NCBI RefSeq assembly: GCF_001423125.1
Contig: NZ_LMNW01000003.1
Coordinates: 36,690-100,689 of the forward strand
Length of the DNA: 64,000 nucleotides
Source: Duganella sp. Leaf126
GTDB taxonomy: Bacteria > Pseudomonadota > Gammaproteobacteria > Burkholderiales > Burkholderiaceae_D
Direction of reading: 5' to 3'
The notes below the pieces were generated by a model. It searched no databases, was not told where the DNA came from, and was given only the letters and a program-made list of their open reading frames with translations. The translations under genes and the position numbers were made by a program. Below are positions 11,201 to 19,598 of the stretch, one piece after another. How positions within the stretch are numbered: position 1 is the stretch's first letter; the number at the start of each line of letters is the position of its first letter.

Positions 11201-11894
11201 GATCGACAAGCTGAAGATCGACATCGCCTTCGTGCGCGAAGTGACCAGCAATCCCGACGACGCTGCCATCGTGCTGGCCATCATCAACATGGCGCACAGC
11301 CTCAAGCTCGACGTGATCGCCGAGGGCGTGGAAAAAGATGCCCAGCTGGCCTACCTGCGGCGCCACGGCTGCGACGAGATGCAGGGGTATTATTTCAGCC
11401 GGCCGTTGCCGGAGAAAGAGTTCGAAGCCATGTTACGTGACGGCCGTACCTTGCAGGCGCCTGCTGACGAGCAGGCGACCGAGCAACCCACCTTGCTGAT
11501 CGTCGACGACGACGCCTTCATGCTCGATGTGCTGACCGACTTCCTGTCGCAGGACGGTTACCGCATCCTGACCGCGCAGACGGCCGCCGAAGGCTTCGAC
11601 ATCCTGGCCCGGCACCGCGTGCAGGTGATCCTGTGCGACCAGTGCATGCCGCTGATGAGCGGCACCGAGTTCATGGAGCGGGTCAAGAACCTGTGCCCCG
11701 ATACCTTCCGCATCATGCTGTCGGCCTACGCCGACCTGACGCCGATCATGGCAGCCATCAACCACGGCGCCATCGACCGCTTCTACACCAAGCCGTGGAA
11801 GGGCGCGGCGCTGCGCGAGAACATCCGCGAGGGCTTCCGCCTGCACGCCCAGGCCCACGGCAAGCTGCCGTTTGTCGCTACCCAGCAGGCCTAG
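8226..11894 (+). CDS. Multidomain cyclic-di-GMP regulator REC-REC-GAF-PAS-GGDEF-EAL-REC
   Basis: Encodes 1222 residues from GTG 8226, five bases after AAGGAG. Domains in order: receiver 1 (about 4-122, phospho-Asp in CDVHLPK), receiver 2 (136-252, SDILMPNMDG), a helical linker, GAF (345-500), PAS (520-640), GGDEF (650-815) with an intact FGGDEF at about 727, EAL (838-1080) with AEVLLRW and DDFGTGYSS, and receiver 3 (1088-1210, CDQCMP). The third receiver resembles those of HD-GYP and VieA-type proteins. Both cyclase and phosphodiesterase motifs look complete, so the protein may make or degrade cyclic di-GMP depending on phosphorylation. There is no transmembrane segment and no cognate kinase next to it. 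Confidence 0.95.
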   Translation: MSARILIIEDNATNMELMVYLLRAFGYTPLSAADGEAGVAAARRERPDLIICDVHLPKLDGYGVVAALKADPATREIPALAVTALAMVGDRERLLDAGFDNYIGKPIEPDNFIEQIASFLPGEMSPRPDDDIATILIVDDHVLNREFLMTLLGYGGYRLMEAANGAEGLKMALAERPDLVISDILMPNMDGYEFVTRMHEHPDTAGVPVIFYTATYREREALAVAQSCGVRWVLPKPSDPDVILRTVQEALGHEPTPIPSPVEADVPALVPGHTHEKRLLEIDHQVAEYLDELESSSQLISRLASGPAAADAAAEDLARMTQRLSNSLASLQAVSLRLTALIELGIELGAERDPRALLEMGCRVAQNICVSKYACIGVLDEEGVALAHSASCGAGVPVHEIARHPRAGVLGGLLEQRLPCRLNGLDGAPRAVGLPVSHPPVHSFLGVPIASRERIHGWLYLADKLGADGFSEVDERVAVTVAAQLAGAYENLQLYDEIKRNHAQLTLDMNARIRLDEDLRRFRLAMDATADAIFLVDRAGKRFVDVNATACRMLGFERDEFLRVGLDQSPDLALEADLVRLEELYEKLLSGDQSGAMTELLLQCRDGTPLAVEVQCRTLRSGESWILVAVARDITERKEAEQRLLKLAHFDTLTGLPNRSQFYDSLTQSMRQAAQHNWSLAVLFLDVDRFKNVNDTLGHTIGDELLRQFSSRLVDCLRVRDTIGRFGGDEFAAILMLPEGVQNAVVVVDKIRDVLRRPFELKGHEVTVTASIGISVFPDDGADPDLLIQYADTAMYRAKEAGRDAFRFFTAEMNAQSMARLELENALRRAIENDEFVLHFQPKVNIASGRISGAEVLLRWQRPGHGVVSPALFIPILEETGLIVRVGSWVINEACRKIAHWRRTNAGAVHLSVNVSGIQFFVGGLEEEVLRAIREHDISPELLELELTESSLMSNAEETITVLQNLKALGIKISIDDFGTGYSSLAYLKRFPIDKLKIDIAFVREVTSNPDDAAIVLAIINMAHSLKLDVIAEGVEKDAQLAYLRRHGCDEMQGYYFSRPLPEKEFEAMLRDGRTLQAPADEQATEQPTLLIVDDDAFMLDVLTDFLSQDGYRILTAQTAAEGFDILARHRVQVILCDQCMPLMSGTEFMERVKNLCPDTFRIMLSAYADLTPIMAAINHGAIDRFYTKPWKGAALRENIREGFRLHAQAHGKLPFVATQQA

Positions 11895-11969
11895 GCACGG
11901 CGATGCCGGAGCGCGGCGGGTGGATATCGGTGGTATGCTTGCAACAGATTTCACCGAGACCACCCCGCC

Positions 11970-12635
11970 ATGCAACAAAAAGCACCCCGCCGAACCCGCG
12001 AGCGCATCCTGGAGCTCTCGCTGCGCCTGTTTAACGAGTTCGGCGAACCGAATATCACCACCACCGTGATCGCGGAAGAGATGAATATCTCTCCGGGCAA
12101 CCTGTACTACCACTTCCGCAACAAGGACGACATCGTCAATTCGATCTTCGTGCAGTTCGAGGCCGAGATCGAGCGCATCCTCACCGTGCCCAACGGCCGC
12201 CGCTCGAACATCGACGACGTCTGGATGTATCTGCACCTGATGTTCGAACTGATCTGGCGCTACCGCTTTTTCTACCGCGACCTCAACGACCTGCTGTCGC
12301 GCAACCGCAAGCTCGAGCTGCACTTCAAGCAGATCCTCGACCACAAGATCAAGGTGGCCAAGCAGCTGTGCGAAGACCTGCGCAGCGAAGGCTCGCTCGA
12401 AGCGTCGGACGTCGCCATCGAGGCCATGGCCACCAACATGGTGGTGGTGGCCACGTACTGGCTGTCGTACGAATACGTGCGCAATCCGCGCAAGTACAGC
12501 GAGCAGCAATCGATGGCCGACGCCCTGGCGCGCGGCTGCTACCAGGTACTGTCGCAAATCGGGCCTTACCTGCGCAACGACACCAGCCTGCTGTTCCAGA
12601 AGCTGTCAGAGGACTACCTGAAAAAGCTGAAATAA
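11970..12635 (+). CDS. TetR/AcrR family transcriptional regulator
   Basis: Encodes 221 residues. The N-terminal helix-turn-helix (about 8-55) contains RERILELSLRLFNEFG and the recognition stretch NISPGNLYYHFRNKDDI typical of TetR. The C-terminal ligand domain is helical and aromatic-rich (LIWRYRFFYRDLNDLL), of the type often found in fatty-acid or acyl-CoA-responsive members. No divergent target gene is adjacent; it is followed 14 bases later by the tetratricopeptide-like gene, with which it is probably co-transcribed. The ligand cannot be told from sequence. Confidence 0.92.
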   Translation: MQQKAPRRTRERILELSLRLFNEFGEPNITTTVIAEEMNISPGNLYYHFRNKDDIVNSIFVQFEAEIERILTVPNGRRSNIDDVWMYLHLMFELIWRYRFFYRDLNDLLSRNRKLELHFKQILDHKIKVAKQLCEDLRSEGSLEASDVAIEAMATNMVVVATYWLSYEYVRNPRKYSEQQSMADALARGCYQVLSQIGPYLRNDTSLLFQKLSEDYLKKLK

Positions 12636-12649
12636 GCGACGGAGACCGC

Positions 12650-13438
12650 ATGGCCTGGACCGCCTTCCCGTATCCCGATCCCCGCTACCGCCACACGCCG
12701 GCAAGCCTGCAGCAGGACTGGCCGGCGCTGCACCGCGGCGATGGCGAACCGTTTCCGGTTCAGCCGGCGCTGGTGCAGGCGTGGATCGCATTGCACGCCG
12801 GCGAGTTCGAACGCGCTGCGCGGCTGGGGCTGGACGTGGGCGTGAACGGTTACGCGGTCGCCCACCAGGCCATCTGCCTGTACAACCAGCACCTGGAAAC
12901 CAGTGCGCGCAAGCGGCTTGCCGCGTTCGAATGCGTGGCCGAGCGCTGCGAGCGCCAGCAGCGCGAGCAGCCCGACAACCCGGCCGGCTGGTACTGGCAT
13001 GGCTATGCGCTCGGTTATTATTCCAGCGACATCTCGCTGCTCAAGGCGCTGGCCCAGGGGCTGGGCGCCCGGGTGCGCCACAGCCTGGAGACCGCGTTGC
13101 GTCTGGCGCCGCAGCGCGCCGATGTCCACGTCGCGCTGGGCGCGTACCACACCGAGATCGTGGACAAGGCCGGCGCCGTGATCGCCGGCCTGACCCACGG
13201 CGCCCGCAAGGAAGCAGGCTACGGCCACTTCGACACCGCCCTGCGCCTCGATCCGCAATCGACGACGGCCAGGGTCGGCTATGCCCGCGCCTTGCGCATG
13301 CTCGACGGCAAGCGCAAACTGGCGCAGGCGCGCACCCTGCTCGAGCCGGCGGCAGCGGTGCAGGCGCACGACGCCGTGCAGCGGCTCCAGATCGACGCCG
13401 CGCGGCGCGAGCTGGCCAACTTACCGAACGAGGATTAA
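12650..13438 (+). CDS. Hypothetical tetratricopeptide-like protein
   Basis: Encodes 262 residues from ATG 12650, with GGAG seven bases upstream. The sequence is made of paired helices with small-residue packing (WYWHGYALGYYSSD, ALRLAPQRADVHVALGAYH, ALRLDPQSTTARVGYARAL) that read as divergent tetratricopeptide repeats over about 60-240. There is no signal peptide, so it is likely cytosolic and involved in protein contacts. It sits 14 bases after the TetR gene and 4 bases before the LOG gene, suggesting a three-gene transcript. No specific function is recognised. Confidence 0.8.
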   Translation: MAWTAFPYPDPRYRHTPASLQQDWPALHRGDGEPFPVQPALVQAWIALHAGEFERAARLGLDVGVNGYAVAHQAICLYNQHLETSARKRLAAFECVAERCERQQREQPDNPAGWYWHGYALGYYSSDISLLKALAQGLGARVRHSLETALRLAPQRADVHVALGAYHTEIVDKAGAVIAGLTHGARKEAGYGHFDTALRLDPQSTTARVGYARALRMLDGKRKLAQARTLLEPAAAVQAHDAVQRLQIDAARRELANLPNED

Positions 13439-13442
13439 TGCA

Positions 13443-13982
13443 GTGACCAAGACCCTATGTGTGTATTGCGGCGCCAACGCCGGCATCAGCGAAAACTATG
13501 CGGCAGCGGCGCGCGCGCTGGGCGCGGCCATGGTGGAACAGAACCTGGCGCTGGTGTACGGCGGTGGCAAGGTGGGCCTGATGGGCGTGATCGCAGACGA
13601 AGTGCTGCGCCTGGGCGGCGAGGTGACGGGCGTGATTCCGACCGCGCTGGTCGAACGCGAAGTCGGCCATGCGGGCCTGACGCGCCAGTTCATCGTCAAG
13701 GACATGCACGAACGCAAAGCCATGATGGCCAGCCTGTCGGACGGCTTTATTGCCATGCCCGGCGGCATGGGCACGCTCGAGGAATTGTTCGAGATGCTGA
13801 CCTGGTCGCAACTGGGCATCCATGCCAAGCCGATCGGCCTGCTCAACGTCGACGGCTTCTACGATGGCCTGATCGACTTCATCGGCCATGCGCGCGAGCA
13901 GGGCTTCATCCGGCCGCAGCACGCGGCGCTGATGCAGTCGGCCAGCGATCCGGCAGCGCTGCTCGCGCTGCTGAAGCAGTAA
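13443..13982 (+). CDS. LOG family protein (cytokinin riboside 5'-monophosphate phosphoribohydrolase-like)
   Basis: Encodes 179 residues from GTG 13443; the nearby ATG at 13438 is out of frame. The family motif PGGMGTLEELFE is intact, as is the N-terminal VYCGANAG nucleotide-binding turn and the GLMG loop. LOG proteins cleave ribose 5-phosphate from N6-modified or plain AMP; in most non-plant-associated bacteria the role is nucleotide salvage or stress-linked. The gene is tightly packed behind the tetratricopeptide-like gene and 12 bases before the glycosyltransferase. Family identification is secure; substrate is not. Confidence 0.92.
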   Translation: MTKTLCVYCGANAGISENYAAAARALGAAMVEQNLALVYGGGKVGLMGVIADEVLRLGGEVTGVIPTALVEREVGHAGLTRQFIVKDMHERKAMMASLSDGFIAMPGGMGTLEELFEMLTWSQLGIHAKPIGLLNVDGFYDGLIDFIGHAREQGFIRPQHAALMQSASDPAALLALLKQ

Positions 13983-13994
13983 CCGGCGCACTGC

Positions 13995-15311
13995 ATGCAG
14001 CCCCCGCTGGCGCCATCTCCTGGTCTTGCATCGACGGCTGCGCCAGGCCCGTCCGCCACCGGGCTGCGGATCCTGATCCTGGCCGTGGGCAGCGCCGGCG
14101 ACGTGTACCCGTTCATCGTCATCGGCCAGGCCCTGCGCGCACGCGGTTTCGACGTGACCCTGATGGCGACGGCCAATTTCGCGCAGCGCGTCGAGCGCGC
14201 CGGTTTGCAGTTCGTCTCGGGCCTGAGCCAGGAAGAGCTGGAAGCCGGCATCCGCGATCCCGACCTGTGGCATCCGGTCAGGGGCTTTGCCACGATCTGG
14301 AAATACATGGCGCGCCACCTGGGCGCCGCCTACCAGCAGCAGCTGGCGCTGGTGCGCGAGACACCGACGCTGATCGTCGCCAGCACGCTGGGCCTGACCG
14401 GCCGGCTGCTGCAGGAAACCCATGGTGTGCCGCTGGTGACCGTGCACCTGGCGCCGTCGTGCCTGTTCTCCGCCGACGATCCGGCCGTGCGGCGCGGCCT
14501 GCACTGGCCGCGCGGCTGGCCGGGGTGGGCCGTGCGCGGCGCGCTGGCCCTGGTGGACCGGCTGATGGTCGATCCCGTCGTGCGGCCGGCGCTGAACGGC
14601 TTGCGCGCCCGGCTCGGCCTGGCGCCGGTGCGGCGCGTGATGAGCCGCTGGATCCATTCGCCGCAGCAGGTGGTCTGCGCCTGGCCCGCCTGGTTCGCCG
14701 CGCCGCAGGCCGACTGGCCGCCGCATGCCGTATGCGCCGGCTTTCCGCGCATGCCGGCGTCCACCGGCGAGCTCGATCCGGCCTTGCTGCGCTTCCTCGA
14801 TGCGGGCGAGGCGCCGGTCGTCATCACGCCCGGTTCGGCGATGGCCCATGGCGGCGACTTCATTGCCCGCGCGCTCGCAGCCGCCGCTGCGCTGGCGGTG
14901 AGGGCGGTGGTGGTGACGCCGTACCGCGAGCAGCTGGCGCCGGATTTGCCGGCGTCCGTGCATTATGCCGCCTATGCGCCGTTCGATGTGCTGAGCCGTC
15001 GTGCGGCTGCTTTCGTTCACCATGGCGGCATCGGCACCAGCGCCACCGTGCTGGCGGCCGGCAAGCCGCAGCTGGTCGTGCCGTTTGCGTTCGACCAGCC
15101 CGACAACGCGGCACGCCTGACACGGCTGGGCGTGGCCGCCACCGTGCTGCCCGATGCGGCGCCTGCGGTGTGGCGGCAGCAGCTGGCCCGGGTGCTCGAC
15201 GATCCGGCCATCGCCAAGGCCTGCGCCACGTTTGCCACGGTGATGGCGGCCGATCGTCCGGCGGCGGACCGGATCGCCGAGCTGATCGAACAGGTCGGCA
15301 GGACACGTTGA
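13995..15311 (+). CDS. Family 1 (GT-B) glycosyltransferase, UGT/MGT-like
   Basis: Encodes 438 residues. The N-terminal Rossmann half begins LRILILAVGSAGDVYPFIVIGQAL, the acceptor-side motif of sterol and macrolide glycosyltransferases. The C-terminal half has PGSAMAHGG and the donor-binding HHGGIGTSATVLAAGKPQLVVPFAFDQPDNA. It probably transfers a sugar from a nucleotide donor to a small lipophilic acceptor such as a glycolipid, rhamnolipid-type or antibiotic substrate. It lies directly after the LOG gene but shares no evident pathway with it. Acceptor and donor are not predictable. Confidence 0.9.
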   Translation: MQPPLAPSPGLASTAAPGPSATGLRILILAVGSAGDVYPFIVIGQALRARGFDVTLMATANFAQRVERAGLQFVSGLSQEELEAGIRDPDLWHPVRGFATIWKYMARHLGAAYQQQLALVRETPTLIVASTLGLTGRLLQETHGVPLVTVHLAPSCLFSADDPAVRRGLHWPRGWPGWAVRGALALVDRLMVDPVVRPALNGLRARLGLAPVRRVMSRWIHSPQQVVCAWPAWFAAPQADWPPHAVCAGFPRMPASTGELDPALLRFLDAGEAPVVITPGSAMAHGGDFIARALAAAAALAVRAVVVTPYREQLAPDLPASVHYAAYAPFDVLSRRAAAFVHHGGIGTSATVLAAGKPQLVVPFAFDQPDNAARLTRLGVAATVLPDAAPAVWRQQLARVLDDPAIAKACATFATVMAADRPAADRIAELIEQVGRTR

Positions 15312-15456
15312 CCATCGACGCGGTGCTGCGGGGGAGGCCGCCGGGGCGGGCGGGGCATGCTTCTTGGTGGGGGTTACAACCTCGCTGCCGCGACCGCGCA
15401 TCGGCAGTGTTGCGTGCCAGGCCGGCGTGTGCGCATGGACAGCATCCGCTGGCGCA

Positions 15457-15966
15457 TTAGCTCCACAGCTTGCCGGCGCCGGTATCGAGATGGGTCAGGT
15501 ACAGCCGCAAGTCGAACTCGTACTGGTGGTAGTGCGGTTCCATGTAGGTGCACAGCTTGTAGAACGCCTTGTCGTGCTGCTTTTCCTTCACGTGCGCCAG
15601 CTCGTGCACGGCGATCATCTTCAAAAACTCCAGCGGCACTTCCTTGAACATGGTGGCCACGCGGATCTCGTGCTTGGCCTTGAGCTTGCCGCCCTGGACG
15701 CGCGAGATCGACGTATGCAGGCCCAGCGCGTGGTTGATCACGTGGATCTTGCTGTCGTACCCGACCTTGCTGATCGGCTCGGCGTTGCGCAGGTGTTCTT
15801 CGCGCAGCGCCTGCACGTACTGGTACAGCGCCTTGTCGGTGCGCAGTTCGTGGGCCTTGCCATAGCGCTTCTGCAGCACCTCGCCCAGCCGGTTCTGGGC
15901 CAGCAGCTGCGACACTTGTTGTTGCGTTTGTTCGGAATACGCGCTCAGGTACTTCAGGGCGGACAT
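15457..15966 (-). CDS. YgjP-like (DUF45) metallopeptidase domain protein
   Basis: Encodes 169 residues. The zinc site is explicit: HELAHVKEKQHDKAFY, with the His-Glu-x-x-His pair and a further conserved histidine, followed by a short Tyr-rich tail. This is the M48-like/DUF45 family whose E. coli member is YgjP. Its substrate is unknown; in many bacteria the gene is linked to restriction or repair loci, but not here. It is convergent with the glycosyltransferase gene and divergent from the molybdate operon, with 177 bases to modA. Confidence 0.88.
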   Translation of the reverse strand: MSALKYLSAYSEQTQQQVSQLLAQNRLGEVLQKRYGKAHELRTDKALYQYVQALREEHLRNAEPISKVGYDSKIHVINHALGLHTSISRVQGGKLKAKHEIRVATMFKEVPLEFLKMIAVHELAHVKEKQHDKAFYKLCTYMEPHYHQYEFDLRLYLTHLDTGAGKLWS

Positions 15967-16038
15967 GATGGGACGGTCTGAAAAGGAATCGAGGCCGCAA
16001 TGTACCACACGGTTCCGTTGCCGGTCGGCAGCGCGTGG

Positions 16039-16062
16039 CGCTATATATTCAGGTATATTACG
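16039..16062. promoter_or_regulatory. ModE box upstream of the molybdate operon
   Basis: CGCTATATA-N6-TATATTACG matches the known ModE operator (CGnTATATA-N6-8-TATATnnCG). It lies about 80 bases before the modA start. ModE bound to molybdate represses modABC in E. coli; the ModE encoded as the fourth gene of this operon would be the ligand, giving autoregulation. Confidence 0.85.
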
Positions 16063-16143
16063 GTTTTCATCATACGCGGCACGGCTTGCGCGGCCCGCGG
16101 TCGGGTGGCCAGGCGAACAAGTGCAGTCATACGAGGAGCGTTC

Positions 16144-17013
16144 ATGCAGGGAGCGGTCATGCAGGGAGCGGTCATGCAAGCAGCAGGTCAGTGGGACAGC
16201 GTCATCGCGGCAGCGGCAAACCGTGCGGCCACCACGCGTAGCAGGCCGATCGCGCGGGTTCTGGCGCGGGCAGCGGTCGTCTGCCTGATGTCGGGCGCGG
16301 TGGGCACAATGGCTGCAGCAGCGGCGGCAGAAATCACGGTATCCGCTGCCGCCAGCCTGACCAACGCCTTCAAGGACATCGGTGCCGCCTACGAACGGGA
16401 CCATCCGGGCGACAAGGTGCTGTTCAATTTTGCCGCGTCCGACCCGCTGGTGCAGCAGATTGCCAAGGGCGCGCCTGTCGATGTGTTCGCGTCTGCCGAC
16501 CAGGATGCCATGAACAAGGCCGAAAGTCTCGCGCTGCTGGCACCCGGCACGCGCCAGAATTTCGTCGCCAACACCCTGGTCCTGATCGCGCCCGCTCACG
16601 GCAGCCAGGCGATCCGGACGCTGGCCGACCTGCAACTGCCGGCCGTGACCCGTGTCACGCTCGGCAATCCCGCCAGCGTGCCGGTGGGCCGCTATGCGCG
16701 CAGCGCGCTCGAGCAGGCCAGACTGTGGCCGGCGCTGGCAGCGAAAGCCATCTATGGCACCTCGGTGCGCCAGAGCCTGGACTACGTGGCGCGCGGCGAG
16801 GTCGATGCCGGATTCGTGTACGCCACCGATGCCGCCATGCAAAAGGAGAAGGTGGTAGTCGTGGCCACCATCCCCACCGCCACGCCGGTCACGTATCCGA
16901 TCGCGCTGATCGACAAGGGGCCGCAGCGCGAAGCAGGGCGCCGCTTCATCGCTTACGTGATGGCGCCTGCAGCGCAGGCGGTGCTGGCCAGGTACGGCTT
17001 CAGCCGGCCATAA
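16144..17013 (+). CDS. modA: Molybdate ABC transporter, periplasmic binding protein
   Basis: Encodes 289 residues from ATG 16144, five bases after AGGAG. A 15-bp unit containing GGGAGCGGTC and ATG is repeated so that ATGs at 16144, 16159 and 16174 all have a ribosome site, making the exact start uncertain. A signal peptide follows (hydrophobic ARVLARAAVVCLMSG, cleavage near AAAAAA-E). The mature protein shows the ModA landmarks ITVSAAASLTNAFKDIG, FNFAASDPLVQQI, GAPVDVFASAD and the C-terminal FIAYVMAPAAQAVLARYGF. It captures molybdate or tungstate in the periplasm and delivers it to ModB. Confidence 0.94.
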   Translation: MQGAVMQGAVMQAAGQWDSVIAAAANRAATTRSRPIARVLARAAVVCLMSGAVGTMAAAAAAEITVSAAASLTNAFKDIGAAYERDHPGDKVLFNFAASDPLVQQIAKGAPVDVFASADQDAMNKAESLALLAPGTRQNFVANTLVLIAPAHGSQAIRTLADLQLPAVTRVTLGNPASVPVGRYARSALEQARLWPALAAKAIYGTSVRQSLDYVARGEVDAGFVYATDAAMQKEKVVVVATIPTATPVTYPIALIDKGPQREAGRRFIAYVMAPAAQAVLARYGFSRP

Positions 17014-17018
17014 GCCCG

Positions 17019-17701
17019 GTGGACGGTTTGGTCGACCAGCCCGCCTGGATCGCGCTGCAGCTGTCGCTCAAGGTGGCGTGCTGGGCGACCGTGCTGGCGC
17101 TGCTGGCCGGCACCGGCTGCGGCTACCTGCTGGCGCGCCGGCGCTTCGTCGGCCGCGAGCTGCTCGACGCCCTCCTGACCCTGCCGATGGTAATGCCGCC
17201 CACGGTGCTCGGTTACTACCTGCTGGTGGTGATCGGCCGCGAAGGCGTGATCGGCGCCTGGTTGCAGCACCGGTTCGGCATCAACCTGATTTTTACGTGG
17301 CAGGCGGCAGTGATCGCAGCGGCGGTGGTGGCGTTTCCGCTGGTGCTCAAGGGCGCCCGCGCCGCGTTCGAGACGGTCGATACGCAGCTCGAGCAGGCGG
17401 CCATGGTGCTCGGTGTGTCGCCGTTCGGGGTGTTCCTGCGTGTCACCCTGCCGCTGGCCTGGCGCGGCGTGCTGGGCGGCACGCTGCTGGCGTTCGCGCG
17501 GTCGATGGGCGAATTCGGCGCCACGCTGATGGTGGCCGGCAGCATTCCGGGCAAGACGCAAACCCTGTCGATCGCCGTGTACGAAGCGGTGCAGGCGGGC
17601 CAGGATGATGTGGCCAACCTGCTGGTGCTGATCACCTCGGTGGTCTGCGTGACGGTGCTGGTGGCCGCCAACAAGCTCACGCCTAACCGCAACCCGCAGC
17701 G

Positions 17702-17705
<4 letters not shown>
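17019..17705 (+). CDS. modB: Molybdate ABC transporter, permease
   Basis: Encodes 228 residues from GTG 17019, six bases after the modA stop; a TTG at 17028 is an alternative. Five hydrophobic segments are visible. The ABC-permease EAA loop is present (EQAAMVLGVSPFGVFLRVTLP), followed by SMGEFGATLMVAGSIPGKTQTLSIAVYE, a ModB signature. It forms the homodimeric inner-membrane channel for molybdate. The stop overlaps the modC start as ATGA, implying translational coupling. Confidence 0.94.
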
Positions 17706-18377
<672 letters not shown>

Positions 18378-18385
<8 letters not shown>

Positions 18386-19184
18386 AGACAGGGTAATGGC
18401 CTTGCAGGGCGAGGTCTGGATGACGATCGGCGGCCGCAAGCTCGGCGGCCAGGAGCGCGTGGCCTTGCTGGCCGCTATCGCCGAGCATGGCTCGATCACG
18501 GCGGCGGCCAGGGCGGTGGGCCTCAGTTACAAGGCGGCGTGGGATGCGATCGAGGCGATGAACAACCTGGCCGGCGAACCGCTGCTCGCGCGCGCGGCGG
18601 GCGGCAAAGGTGGTGGCGGTACCCGGCTCACCGGTCGCGGCGCCCAGCTGGTGGCCAATTTCCGCCAGATCGAGGCGGCGCACCGCCAGTTCGTGGACCA
18701 CCTGAGCGCGCAGTCGCAGACGCTGGCCGATGATTTGCTGATGTTACGGAGGATGACCATGAGGACCAGCGCGCGCAACCAGTTCAGCGGCACGGTGGTC
18801 GCCATCCGGGAGGGCGCCGTCAACGACGAGGTCACGCTGGAGGCGGTGGGCGGCGTGCGCATCGTGGCCACCATCACCCGCGACAGCCGCGAGAGCCTGG
18901 GCCTGGCGCCGGGCGCGCAAGCGTTTGCGCTGATCAAGGCTTCGTCGGTGATCGTGGCCACCGACCTGGCCGGTGCGCGACTGTCGGCCCGCAACCAGCT
19001 GGCCGGCGCCATCACCCGCGTGGTGCCCGGCCCGGTCAATACCGAGGTCAGCATCACTTTGCCGGGCGGCGGCGTAATCGCCGCCATCGTCACGCGTGAC
19101 AGCAGCGAGGCGCTGGGCCTGGTCGAGGGCAGGGCAGCGCTGGCGGTGTTCAAGGCGTCCAGCGTCATTATCGGTACGCCGTGA
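18378..19184 (+). CDS. modE: Molybdate-responsive regulator ModE
   Basis: Encodes 268 residues from ATG 18378. The N-terminal winged helix (about 15-110) has the ModE pattern VALLAAIAEHGSITAAARAVG followed by SYKAAWDAIEAMNNLA. The C-terminal half holds two tandem Mop/TOBE repeats, each with a SARNQ(F/L)xG start and an (I/F)KASSVI end (about 131-197 and 204-268), the di-Mop domain that binds molybdate. ModE dimers repress molybdate uptake and can activate molybdoenzyme genes. Encoding modE as last gene of modABC, rather than divergently, couples regulator and transporter levels. Confidence 0.95.
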
Positions 19185-19598
19185 TCAGGGATGGCTGCAT
19201 CGAGAGCTTGGCCACGTCATCAATAAGCTCTTGACCGGGCAAGGCCACGCCATGCATCTCGCAGTGCCGACACACTGTGCCACGCGCGTCGCACCGAGCC
19301 ACGCGGGCCAGGCAATTCATGCACGCGCCACGCAAGCCACGCAATAGCACAGCAAGATCCGCAAGCCACGCAAGCCACGCAATCCACGCAATCCACTCAA
19401 TCCAAGCAATCCACGCAATCTACGCAAGCCACGCAAGCCCGCAAGCCACGCAATAGCACAGCAAGATCCGCGCAAAAGCCGTGCGATCGTCCCGCAGGCT
19501 TCGCGCCCGGCCTCGGCCGCCATCATTGGTGGCGCATATCCTGGCGGCGCCCGGCATGCAACGGCTGGCCGTCGGCGCCCGCGCCGGACCGGGCGCGC
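19185..19598. other. Gene-free stretch dominated by short repeats
   Basis: About 410 bases between modE and the KGG gene contain no credible gene; the open frames across it lack ribosome sites and have low-complexity translations. Its main content is the repeat tract at 19332-19471. No clear terminator for the mod operon was found. Confidence 0.7.
19332..19471. repeat. 9-bp tandem repeat flanked by a 31-bp direct repeat
   Basis: A 31-bp sequence beginning GCAAGCCACGCAATAGC occurs identically at 19332-19362 and 19441-19471, 109 bases apart. Between them lie about eight imperfect copies of the 9-mer AAGCCACGC (variants AATCCACGC, AATCCAAGC, AATCTACGC). The arrangement looks like slippage or recombination-driven expansion. 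Confidence 0.9.

Noticed and set aside
19332..19471. Possible CRISPR array
   Set aside because: Repeats are 9-mers without unique spacers of constant length, and the only long repeat occurs twice; no cas genes.
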